Positions 1 to 10,295 of a stretch of DNA of 64,000 nucleotides are shown in pieces. Positions within the stretch are counted from its first letter, which is position 1; each line of letters opens with the position of its first letter. The stretch is from assembly GCA_025345505.1 (NCBI GenBank), contig JANVCC010000017.1, positions 934,315 through 998,314 of the forward strand. Reading direction: 5' to 3'. A program made the position numbers and the translations under genes. The notes beneath the pieces were generated by a model. The model was not told the DNA's origin, made no database searches, and was given only the letters and a program-made list of their open reading frames with translations. Source of the stretch: Todiramphus chloris collaris. Taxonomy: Eukaryota; Chordata; Aves; Coraciiformes; Alcedinidae.

Positions 1-2605
1 TCTAATCAAATTACTTACAAGCTTCAATTAAGAGAAATGTCAGTTACTGAAGTATCATTCACAAAGTATCAACCATTTATGATCCCCAAAAGGTCAGCTA
101 CTCTTCAAGAGGCCAACCACAAGCAACTTATGTTGTTTATTTCCAAAATGCAGAAGGTCAATAGTTACTATTTTCCATAGAGTACTTTCACCCCACAAAA
201 CTGACTTTTTTTTAAAAAACCACTTGAAAATTGCTACCAAAAGTATATTGGTTTCTTAGAAGAACTGTCTTGTTAAGAAATGCAGAACCAATTTTCCATG
301 CTATGCAGTTACATACAAGATTTTTGCCTTTTTTTAAACTCCTCACTGCTACATAGGAGTTTGATTACCTAATTTCTACAGCTAGTTGTAGCATCTTTTC
401 AAGTGTCTGGCCACCTTCTGGCATAGGAACAATAGGACTTGGGCTTTTTTTTTTTTTTAAGATGTCCACATTACATGTAGCTATAGTTAGAAAACATAGT
501 TAGAAAATGCACTTAGTAATACAGATACACGTTCATACTCTGTAATTATAGACACACTGCAAAATGACCAAAATTCTAATCCATATCCTTTACGGCGCAA
601 CATTCTTCACAATGTTACCTTGAATACTAAGCTTGTCAAGGCTACAGTGAGTTGATAACACCTACCACTAATCCGTTATATAACCATTTAAGTAGAATTA
701 GTATCATAATCTGCTGGGAAACTTGACAGCAGGAGATGCAGTTCTGCAAATAAAATATTAATTTACAAAGACTTCTTCAAACCAAGGTGCTTTAAGTTCT
801 CCAAATTTTTATACAATTAAATTACAGCTCCATACTCCTCTGTTGAACATGGAGACAGTTTAGACTAACATCCATTGCTGCAGTACCATCTGCATAATTT
901 CTCCTGTTCTTTTTCAGAAGGGTCAAATTCAGGACCCTAGAAGTTTGTGTATTCATGATGTGTTACAGAGCAATCCATAAGGCTACAACGCCACATCTTA
1001 CATGTACTTTGGAATTTTTCCACCACTTTTTTCCAAGTATTTTTTCACTTGAACACTTCCCAAGAACATGAGGTGATTTTATGCATTTTTGTTCCTACAG
1101 ACTATGGATTTCACAACCCTTACTCTGCTCCTTCACATAACTTTAAATCATGAATATGTTGCCTGATGAAGAGGTCCAGGACACTTCTGTGTAGAACTGG
1201 ACAGGACACAGGTTTATGCAGAACTGTTCATGTTGCTTTTAAACTGAGATTTCTCTTTTCAGCCCAGTTCCCCCCCCACATATGCACACCCTCAAAGGGG
1301 TTACCATTACTAACATTTACTAGAGTATTTTAAAAGGCTACGTTCATAAGTCAATGAGTCACTCCACCCATGAAAGCATTGCAAAAATTGTGCAAGGCTT
1401 AATAAGTTAAAAATGTGGTACCTCCACTGCCAATCCTAAATACTGAAGTAAGGCAAGCCCCCACGTGCAAAGCTTGATCTATGGACAGAAGGCAAAATAA
1501 CAGACCCTGTTACAATGGCTTGACTTTCTGAAAGAAAAGAGTCCATTTTCTGCAAAACCTTTTCCATGTGTCAGGACATCATCTCTCCTCTACAGTTTAC
1601 TAGCCAGCTAGATATTTATTATATTGTACTACAAAATGCAATAGAACTGTTAATGCATCTCCGATGCATTAATACATGATATGTACTGGTAGGGAAAAAA
1701 GCCACCGAAACACACATACACATATTCCCAAAACACTATCCCAAGTGTTCTTTTTCCTATTTCATAGAGAATGAGAACAGACCACAGGGCTTGCCCAGTC
1801 CCCACTAACAGACAGGAGCCAACTTGGGAAGAAAACCATAGATCCCCACATTCATCTGACTGCTGTTACCATCACACTTTCTGTCCGTGGAATATTTTTC
1901 TCAGTACAGAAACTTGATGGATGCAAGAGTGAAATGCTGCTAAGAAGCAACAGCATCCAAAAGGAAAATGCTGCTAAAAAGCTGTCGAACTTATCACATG
2001 CCTCAGTCTCCATTTCAGTGTAATGCACAGAGTTATATGGCTATACGTAAGATTTTTCCTGTTCTCAGCTGCTGTACTGACTGGCACACAGAATATCCAG
2101 CAGGTGGGAAGAACACAGAAACACACATCTCCAAGGTATGCTCTTGGGGTATGGCTTTGAACACTGTGTGTTTTTATGTACAGACTTTTTTTGTAAATAA
2201 AGTATGGTCAAATTCAGTAAGCTTTTATAAGGCAGTTTCCTACTCTAAGAAGACAGAGAACGTAAGTCAGTTTTTCTATGTTTAAGAAGAAATTTCAATT
2301 CTATGGCAAAATTGAAACAAACTTCATCAGGAAGGAAAGGTATACATTCTACATCCTTATCAATAAACACAGTATTGACAAAGGGCAACTTGCATCTTGT
2401 GCAAGCACTCCCTCCTTCAGCTCCACTGGCACTTTGGTTTCTTAACATTGGACAACAGAGGAAAAAGACAAGGTGAACTGGTATCTGCTATCTGTGTTGC
2501 TATTGCAACTTTTCCTTTGAACTATGGTTTCACCACAGGTGTATCATTTTTTTGATAAAAGTATGTACTGAGTTAATTCAAGGACATTATAATGCGATAT
2601 CTCAA
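1..2605. other. AT-rich stretch, possible 3' UTR of the minus-strand gene
   Basis: No convincing coding region is seen on either strand; open frames here are short and have no family signature. If the minus-strand gene that starts in the CpG island ends near 2,606, this stretch would be its 3' UTR. A minus-strand AATAAA lies at 1,615-1,620 and a plus-strand AATAAA at 2,196-2,201; either may be chance in AT-rich DNA. The lack of CR1 or LTR sequence over 2.6 kb fits a UTR but does not prove one. Confidence 0.3.
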
Positions 2606-3101
2606 TTACCTGCTAAGCAAAGCAGCATAGTCCAGTTGCTCTGTTAGGAAAATGATGCTCTAGAAATCAAAATATATTAAGGGACCTAGGAACACAGGTA
2701 AACATGACCCTGACTAAAGGCAGATAAACTGTACTGGTTTATGTTGTTGTTGTTCAGGGTGGGGGGGAACACAACTTCAAATATCTTCGACATGTCAGTT
2801 AGTATGTTTAAACTAACATGTGACCTCTTTACTCTTCAAAACACCAAAATGGCGATTCTAATTAAGATGCATTCACATGAAAGAAAGCTAAGGATATTAA
2901 ATAATACACTAAATTTCTCCTAAAAAGAAAATGAAGCTCTCTTAACCAAGAGCCTATTGTAATTACTGCTTTAAAACATGTACCTAAATACAACAGGATT
3001 ACACTAAATTAAAACTCACTAGATTTTAATCGCTCTGGAGAAAGTCTTAAACAGATAGGTTGCCCAGTAAAGTTAAAAAAATGCATTCTTTTCACAAAAC
3101 A
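2606..3101 (-). CDS. Candidate 3' exons of the unrecognised minus-strand gene (weak)
   Basis: Two pieces. The first (3,101 down to 3,020) is open for 27 codons and includes FNFTGQPICLRLSPERLK. It ends at a GTGAGT donor in phase 1, and its acceptor (CTCCAG) has a poor pyrimidine tract. The second (2,640 down to 2,606) follows a good acceptor (TTTTCCTAACAG), starts in the matching phase and reads KQLDYAALLSR then TAA. The 379-base intron between them is a normal size. A splice from 2,610 to a further acceptor at 2,567 would also stay in phase, but that intron would be only 42 bases, which is too short for a vertebrate. No family is recognised. The phase match is suggestive only; chance splice-like signals are common in this kind of DNA. 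Confidence 0.2.
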
Positions 3102-3786
3102 CTGGAGTTTAGAACCCTATTTGAAGCATCACAAGCAATACCACGTGTGGGATATACAATGTGCTATGAAACTCATAAGCATTACTTGAGTACCAGTGCT
3201 ATATTTTCGAAGTGAAAGATCCTATAGCATTGCCAGTAAACTTTCCTGAATTGAGATAGGAACTCAGCATTCAATTACTACAAATGCAAATGTGAAATAC
3301 AAAACTTCTCATGTAATCTTGAGCTGTTCATTATTAAACAAAAAAACATTTTTTCTACTTAAAAAAAGTTACATTTCACACATTTGCATTTTATACTGAT
3401 TTTGATACTGACTCTGAAGTCTCTTGGCTCAAGGTTAAATAGACTGTCTTTGAACAAACACGCGCATTGAAGAAATAGCCAAATTTAGCTTTCTTATGTT
3501 CTTATGAACAGCAATAAGGGGATAGACTTCCCATCAGGGCAGGGGGAAGGAACAGATCAAATTCCAAGCATAATTACACCTAGAAAACAGGTTTTATTGT
3601 CTTTCACTGTATTAAGGCTTATGTACTTTGTTTAATCACTTCATTAAGTACCTTCAGTGCATATACAGCTTAAGTCAGTGTAATTTCTAGTTCACAACAA
3701 TTGCATACAGAAAACTTCATTCCAGCTACACTCATGACTGCATTACATGCCTGTGAAGCGAGTTCCTACACAGGTAAAATTTTATT

Positions 3787-3802
3787 GGGGGGGAGGGGGG
3801 GG
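3787..3802 (+). repeat. G-rich run, potential G-quadruplex
   Basis: Seven Gs, one A, then eight Gs, followed by shorter GG runs. Four runs of three Gs fit inside the tract. It lies inside the presumed transcribed region of the minus-strand gene, so the RNA would carry the C-rich strand. Confidence 0.5.
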
Positions 3803-4220
3803 AAGGCAGGGAAAAAAATGCAGGTTCGATTCCGATAACAGTTTTAGGATCTGACTGCATTTTAAATCATTTGACACTTGAAGTTCTGAAAACAAAAGAA
3901 CAAAGTTGCTCTTTATTCTGACGTGTTCTGTAAACTGCTGCCAGCAATACTCGAATTATATGAAAATATTTAATAAGGAATCTGAAGCAAAATTAGACTT
4001 TTCATCCTCAGTGAGCATATGCATACATCATACTGTCACAGGGGCACCCACAAATCAAACAGCAGCCACTATCCAAAATGATGGTTTATTGCAACCAAAG
4101 TCGCCCAGTGCTCCTGACAAAATACAAGTTTGAATGTCTGTTGGGAATTAGCTATGACAATTCCTAAATCTGGAGGAAAGACAAACCAAAATGGGCACAC
4201 GCTCACTCAAAGGGGAAACC

Positions 4221-4324
4221 GCTCACCCAATCGGCAGAGGGAAGGGGTGAGGCTCACCCAATCGGCANNNNNNNNNNCACCCAATCGGCAGAGGGAAGGG
4301 GTGAGGCTCACCCAATCGGCAGAG
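4221..4324. repeat. 31-bp tandem repeat with CCAAT boxes, inside the LTR
   Basis: Near-identical 31-bp units containing CACCCAATCGGCAGAG recur at 4,221, 4,252 and 4,306. Another partial copy resumes directly after the gap, at 4,278. Each unit carries a CCAAT motif in the plus orientation. Direct repeats of this kind are typical of LTR enhancers. The true copy number is unknown because the assembly breaks inside the array. Confidence 0.8.
4268..4277. other. Assembly gap (10 N)
   Basis: Ten Ns lie inside the 31-bp tandem array, and repeat units resume on both sides. The gap length is probably a placeholder or an estimate. Open frames that run across it are not meaningful. Confidence 0.95.
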
Positions 4325-4656
4325 ACTCGCCAAGGAAGTGTCCTCGGATGGTGTGTCCAAGGGGAGGGTCCGACTGCCAGGCCTGCTGCTCTGCGAAGAA
4401 CCGACTCTTCTGGCTCTTAGGCAGGACCCCAGTTATACCCTCATCGAGGGTGCACTGTGCTCACTCTGGTTGGTTGAGGGGACAAGCCAAGACAAAGCAC
4501 AGACAAGCACAGCCCCTGAGCCTGTTTACTAAGGGGTCCAGACCCTGAGGTGCCAGTTAAGCATTGTGAAGTGCAGCTTCATGGCTGAAGTGACAGACTG
4601 CTCCAGCAGACCCTGTTTGTTTCATCTGTAGTGGAGGCTGCACATGCCACAAATAC

Positions 4657-5726
4657 ACACCCAAGACACAGGAGAGAATGACCTATTCCTTCCCACTATC
4701 AATAAATTTAGATTTTATTATACTATACCTTTCCTCTTCACAAGATTTCTACCTGTCTAGATAGAAGCATGCAGGATACACTTGTTCTAGTAGTATTTAG
4801 CAGCTATAGCTTTAGAACTTTTTTTAAACTAATACAGCACTCCAACAATAATACTCCACCACACATTCATGGTGTAATACACAGGGAATACATTAGTCTA
4901 TTTTAAGTCTTCATCTCTCCTTTATTAACAATGTTCTGGTTAGGGACCGCAGCCAGAGCATTTGCAACAAAAAAAGCAAGCCTTTCCCTCCTCTACTAGA
5001 ATCCCACTTACTAGAGAATACCCAACCACCCACTACTTTCAATCACTCCGGTACTACTACAGCCCATGCTTTCTCTTTTACAATATTGTTCAGAGTTTTC
5101 TGTTTCCAGTAGTATCAACAGCTACCATCATGCTATTTTTGGGATGCTGTCTGGCAACTAGGGCTAACATGTCAAGTGCCCAGCTGTCAGTTTAGGCTGC
5201 TGTTAAACATGCTACGCAAAAGTAGTCGGTGCTAAAGTTGGAATTTTACTCATACGCATTGTTAATTTCAACAAGTTGCATCAAGTTCTGACAGGAACCT
5301 CAAGTCCATATGATGGAGCTGCAAGTCCAGCTCTGGGGTACACAGGAGTGGCACATGCACCCTAGAGGCAGGTGCACCTGCTGCAGCATCCTCTGAAGGC
5401 AGAGGAAAACCTTCTCAGAAGATTAGGCTCAGTGTGAACATGAGGTAGTGTTGGATTTGATCAGCAAATGGCCATCCACATTTGAAACACAGTGCAGATT
5501 CATCTTGCTCCCTTACAAGTAGCCTTTTTCACTCTGGAAAGCAAAGAGGCTGTCTTTTTTAAACTTAGAACCTGAAGGTTTTCAGGTATTTTCTATAGAC
5601 CTATATTAAGTAGAAGGTTCCCCATCAGTCCCTGTTACAGATGTACTGGCAAGCAATCCCAAGCTTAACTGAAGCTGGGCTCCCTATTACACAGCTGCAG
5701 CTCTTGAGGAGCCTCACTTTTCTTAC
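4657..5726. other. Non-coding stretch, presumed intron
   Basis: No coding, RNA or interspersed repeat signature was recognised on either strand between the LTR and the candidate exon at 5,727. Composition is like the rest of the presumed introns. Confidence 0.4.
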
Positions 5727-5807
5727 TTAAGAATATTTGTTATTGCAAAAGTTATTTCAGTTTCAAAAAGAATGAAGAATCCTCCTTTCTGCCAGCTGTT
5801 CGAGGTA
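5727..5807 (-). CDS. Candidate internal exon (81 nt, weak)
   Basis: On the minus strand a good acceptor (TGCTTTCTTTCATCAG) precedes 81 bases that end at an AA/GTAAGA donor. Only the frame that starts in phase 2 is fully open; it has 26 codons and includes WQKGGFFILFETEITFAI. The other two frames stop before the donor; one of them would give a short terminal peptide ending ERRILHSF. The product is not recognised. The phase would need a small upstream exon ending in phase 2 that I could not place securely, so this may be chance. Confidence 0.2.
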
Positions 5808-8218
5808 CTGATGAAAGAAAGCATGAGTTAAATATGGTATCTCTGTAGTTTGACTGACATATAGCCCTACCTATTTAAAATGTTAGAAGGTATAACATTT
5901 TGGAACAAGGAGCATTAGGCTCATCTTTCATAATGAAATTGGGATTTCGCAGTGTTTATACAGATTCATATTTGAATCCCCTTTCATTATTATAAATTAT
6001 GTATTGAGTAATTTTCAAAACAGTTTTGGGAAGTTAATAGATTAAAAAGCAGAAGTATTTTTCAAATTACAACAGCTACAAGAGGTAAAAAAAAAAGATT
6101 GTTAATATCAATTAAGTAGAAATAATTGCTTTTAAAAGCCTACTCCCCAAAATACACTGCTTTCATAAAACTTAAGCTCTGGAGCTTTTAAAACTATTCT
6201 AGATTTCCAAATGCTTTAAACACTTCCTCGTGAGTGCTTACGTGTTGAATATGAATTAGTTGTTTGACAGCAGTAGTCATGTGTCTATGCAGTGTACCTT
6301 CTCTTCTTTCCCACAACAGATGATTGAAATCCTGACACATCACTAAGAAGTTTCCAGCAGAGTATTTTACATAAATCTAAATGAGTCATTCAGGGATATT
6401 TTTTTTTTAGAGAAGCAACTTCTAAGGGGGAGTTCAGGGTGTGGAAATGTACTGTAGCTGATTTTTCCTCAAAGTATCCTGAGGGACCTTGCATTAAGAG
6501 TTTGAAGAATGGAACTGGCTTTGGTATTCTGTTCCCAATTGCTAATTTATTATCTAGAGGAAGTCACATGAGTCTTGAAAAAAAATCTTGATGAAAAGGG
6601 ATCTGTCTTAGCTGCATGGGGTTTAATTGACTTCTCAGTCTTGCATGAAGAATTCATTAGTATTATCTGCGCCTATGTTTAACCATCAGCCAAATGGCAA
6701 TCATTGTGATGAATTAATTTCATACACTGCCATGCAAATCATAACCTCACTCTCCTTTTGCGGACTCATTTCTCTGTTCAGCAGGACATCTAGTAGAAAC
6801 CCCTAAGACCACAATTCTAGAGGTCACCTGGGATAGCTCAGCAGGAAGGCAGAAAACTGCTTAAGGGTCATCACATTTACTTATATAGTTATAGTCAAAC
6901 AAATAGTTCTCAGCTTTTTTTCTCCCCATGGGGGCAGGGGAAGTTGAGCAACTTCTACTGTAAGCCATTATATGCAATTAGTAGACTGTTTCCTTTAATT
7001 ATCTCTAATGAACCAGGTTTTCTGATTACTTAGAGTCTGGAAGTGCAGGAGCCCACCTCATCAAGAAGCAGCTTCAGGTTACATCCACACTAGCTCTGAT
7101 CAAGCCAGCAGACAGATACTGAGCAAGCAGCATATTTCCGTGCAATATTACCAGGCCTCAATCTGTAGCTCTTTTCTGCGCTACTGATAAACTTTACAAA
7201 TACGAAAAGCTAACAAAGAACACAGCAATCATCCCAGAAGACAGGGCATTTTCCAACTTTACTGCTATTATTGCTGTCACCAGCCATCAGCATCCTGAGG
7301 AGGAAAATAAATAAAAATACTGCATTAACATAAATTTAACAAGTCCAAGATGGATTGGGAAGCAGACCAGAAAGTTTCTTCACACAGTAGAACTGTTCTT
7401 CACCATCTGTTGGGTACAGGAACATGTAGGGAAAGAATCCCAACCAAGAAGTAAATCCTCTGCAGACACAGGATTGGTTTTTGTGGGTTTTTGTTTTTGG
7501 TTTTTTTTTTTTTTTTGTAACACACTGACATTTCAGTCAAGGTGGAGACCAGAAGAAAACAGTAAGACTTTTCCAGAGTTGCACGGCTATGAAGTTATCA
7601 TTGTTTAAATCCATGCAGCTTGATTTCCACAACCATAAATCCTTCTGAGGAGGCTAGAAGTCAGATGAAGAATTTAGTATTTTGCAAGTGCACTTTGTCA
7701 ATACTTAGTTATTTCCCCTCTAGTGTTGAGCAAAACATTACACTCGAGATAAAAGGGGAAGATCACATAAAGCCCAATTGAATTAGCCTAATTATTGTGA
7801 TCAGAAAAAAATAACATAGAAGCAAAACTGCTATATAGAAGATCTTTTTTTTCCTAGTTGATAGAGGTTTTTCCTCAAGAATGTATGTGCTTACTATGAT
7901 GCTACGTAGTCTAAAGCAAGGATGCCCCCAGAATTGTTAGGCACACTTGGAACTAAAGAAATAGATTTAGGCTGTAGGTGTAACAGATTTATGCCTCACA
8001 TGTTAAAGGCAGCCTGCAAGGCTGAAGACCATTGAAAAAGACGGTTCACAGCAGATGTGAGCCATCAAGAACAAAAATAGTACTGAATGTAAGTTTATTA
8101 CACAGCCTCTGTTATACTGGCCTACTTCCACTGATCTTATGACATAAAGTTGAAATGTCCTATTAAACCATTCGTAAGCAGTTTGATAAATTCCAAACAA
8201 CAAAAATAACAAACTTGC
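5808..8218. other. Presumed intron, no recognised repeat
   Basis: AT-rich sequence with short A/T runs, for example a T run near 7,500-7,516. A very good minus-strand acceptor (TTTTCCTCCTCAG) sits just above 7,300, but the sequence after it reads DADGW and stops, so no exon is claimed. Confidence 0.4.
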
Positions 8219-8257
8219 CTTGGCGTTAGAGAAAGTGAAAAGGGCAGACTCCATCAT
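8219..8257 (-). CDS. Candidate small exon with GC donor (weak)
   Basis: On the minus strand TTAACTTTTTTCTAG is followed by 39 bases reading MMESALFTFSNAK, then a GCAAGT donor (AAG/GCAAGT), the form used by rare GC-AG introns. Only this frame is open, and it begins and ends in phase 0. The preceding candidate exon at 10,228-10,295 also ends in phase 0. The family is not recognised. GC-AG introns are around one percent of vertebrate introns, so confidence is low without transcript support. Confidence 0.22.
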
Positions 8258-10227
8258 CTAGAAAAAAGTTAACGTCACAAAGTCATGAAATCATAGCTAA
8301 CAGTTTTGCTTCAATGATTGCTTCTAATATACTACCTCAAAACAAGAGTCAGATTTTTTTTTTTCCCCCTAAAACTATGCCTTGACTTTTGAGTAAAGCT
8401 ATTCCAGACACTCTTTTCAGCAAGCTTATTTGGGACCACAGCTTATTCAGAAGTTTTCACTAATTCACATTCCTTATAGTTCCTTCTCACCTCCATCACT
8501 ATTTTAAACTGAGGTAGAACACTAAGTTTAGGGAAACTCATTGGCCTTGTTTTTTTTCTCTCTCCTTTTTTCCTCATACAGCAAGGCACAAATAAAAATT
8601 GCTAGGCAGGACAAACATCCTAAATAATTTGACAGGAGCGCACTTCCTGTTTGATAAGGACTACATACATACACTGAACAAGAAATGCAAACAGCTTTTG
8701 CAAGCTACTAACAAAATATAAACTTGCTTTAGTTAGTGTATTTCTTACAATTCAATCTTCCAAACAGTAAAATAAACCAGTGAGTTAACCAGTATATTAT
8801 CTGCCTAAAACAGGTTGATAGTTAAAAATGATGACTCAAACTATGGCTTCAATATTCAAGCCAAAGTGCATTTTAGAAGCAGCCCAGCAAATACTTCCAA
8901 GACTTTATGTAGGTAATACTATTTATGGTATCCGAGTGCATGCTGCAGAATAACTCAATCACATTATGCTCTTTGTATCAATCATATAGGATAAGGACAG
9001 CATAAAATTAACCTTGGAATTCAGTACAATACTTCTGACAGATTACACAATATAGCACACTGACAATCTAAATCCAGAATAAAGAGGTGGGGTTTTATTT
9101 TACATAATTACATAGATCCAACAATGAAGGGAGCAGTGTATGGATCTTCTGGCTCATAGTTCATAAGCAAGTTTCAGTGTCATCTGGTACATGCAGTCAA
9201 TTTGCAGGGGCTGAGGGAAGGGGAGATGTGCAGGCAACTCAGCTTTGATTTGCCCATCTGGGGCCCTATCTATGCAGGGGAGCTGTGTAGATGGCTCAGC
9301 CTTGAGTTGTCCATAAGCCTCAGGTCAAACAGGGTAATGCTGCACCACACAAAGAACTGAAACCTGAGCTGAGGCAGTTCCTCAACAAATGGTATGTCCT
9401 GAGTCTCAATTCAAACCACTACCCGGTTTTCTGAGAAAATAAGATAAGGAGAACCTGGAGGGCTTCAGCTGTGGTTTCAGCCGACAACTGTTGTGTCTCC
9501 AAATGGAATAATTCAATACCTGGAGGATTTCAGCCACAACCTTGTGTATTCAAACTACATAACCAGTCATGTAAACCTGGGGATAGAAGTTCTAAGGTTT
9601 ACCTTAGATTTTTGGGAGTCTCCTCTCCGATGCTCACCTGTATGGAGACCCTTCGCCCTTGATCAGGACAGTGGCCAAGGTGACTTTTCTAAGATTACTA
9701 GCCCTTACCTGGGGTGCTAAGGAAATATTTAGCATGCTCTGACTTTACAAACACAGGTGATTAATACATGTATACTATTTAGCGTGCTTTCTAATTTGTT
9801 GTAGTGTATTCTTGCTTTTAAGTTGTAACAGCGCATTCTTCTACTGTATCCATAAAAATCTGCATTACCTGTGTATTAGAGTTCAAACAGATGGTTTGCT
9901 TGGGCTTTACAGTTAAACCTGTGAGTTCAAATAAATCTTTTTGTTAAATGTCACAGTCCAGTCTTTTTTTTTGCCACAAGCACCACACAGCCAGACATTG
10001 TTACACGGTAGAAGATAGGTTAACTTTCACAAGGAAGACATTCATTGTTCAAAGTTACTTAATGCTGGGGTGATTTATTTGCCCCCCACTGCTAATGAGC
10101 ACAAACAAGCCACCACTTCATTCAAGCCAGTGGTGATTCCTACTTTAAAAGAAAAGAAGTGTTGAATTGAATTCTCTCTGAGATTCAAAATTGCAGGATA
10201 CCCTTTTAATGAAAATAAACCCATTAC
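8258..10227. other. Presumed intron with an LTR-like or transcript-end-like block
   Basis: No coding region supported. From about 9,440 to 9,957 the sequence is less AT-rich than its surroundings. It contains an imperfect internal duplication (CCTGGAGG..TTTCAGCC near 9,452 and 9,520) and ends AATAAATCTTTTTGTTAAATG then TCACA. That resembles the 3' end of an LTR or of a polyadenylated transcript, but no matching TG-start or target duplication was found. Confidence 0.3.
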
Positions 10228-10295
10228 CTTTAATGTCCAGCCAGTCTTATAGTTAATTACTAGATGTGGGTACTTATCCACAAGGATAGAATCAA
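10228..10295 (-). CDS. Candidate exon 3 of the unrecognised minus-strand gene
   Basis: On the minus strand TTTCTTGTGTACTACAG, a good acceptor, is followed by 68 bases ending AAAG/GTAATG, a good donor. With the one base carried over from the candidate exon at 12,934-12,969, or directly from exon 1, the frame reads V then DSILVDKYPHLVINYKTG and on to WTLK, ending in phase 0. The composition is ordinary for a globular protein, with alternating hydrophobic and charged residues. No domain is recognised. Exon 1, the 36-base exon and this one share matching phases, which is the main support. A chance alignment of signals remains possible. Confidence 0.38.

Larger units (their letters stand above)
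4034..4651 (-). mobile_element. Solo LTR of an endogenous retrovirus (fossil)
   Basis: On the minus strand the segment starts TGTGGCATG and ends CCCCTGTGACA, giving the TG...CA ends of a long terminal repeat. An AATAAA lies 51 bases inside the 3' end (4,085-4,090), followed by a U5-like stretch. A TATAA is at 4,433-4,437. The flanks, CATAC (4,029-4,033) and AATAC (4,652-4,656), agree at four of five bases, as expected for an aged 5-bp target duplication. No internal retroviral sequence adjoins it, so it is a solo LTR left by recombination. A 31-bp tandem array with CCAAT motifs lies inside. The family is not identified; the target-site length fits ERVL- or ERVK-like groups. Age looks moderate given the single duplication mismatch. 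Confidence 0.65.

Noticed and set aside
2522-2567. Phase-matched terminal exon reading TYFYQKNDTPVVKP then stop
   Set aside because: It would need a 42-base intron (2,568-2,609), too short for vertebrate splicing.
3142-3163. 22-base exon reading TLYIPHV that would bridge two candidate exons in phase
   Set aside because: The next intron would be only 40 bases, and the acceptor is weak.
3820-3836. AGGTTCGATTCCGATAA resembling a tRNA T-arm
   Set aside because: The flanking bases do not pair as a T-stem, and no acceptor, D or anticodon arm is present.
4130-4420. 96-codon plus-strand frame crossing the N gap
   Set aside because: It runs through the LTR tandem repeat and undefined bases.
2606-5807. 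Faint resemblance of the candidate exon text (TEITF..., FNFTGQP...) to the Rad9 family of clamp proteins
   Set aside because: It rests on a few residues, the N-terminal exons do not fit that family, and the exon joins are uncertain.
7284-7300. Strong minus-strand acceptor followed by DADGW and a stop, or a 14-base micro-exon
   Set aside because: It gives only a five-residue end, or needs a weak GTGACA donor; not enough support.
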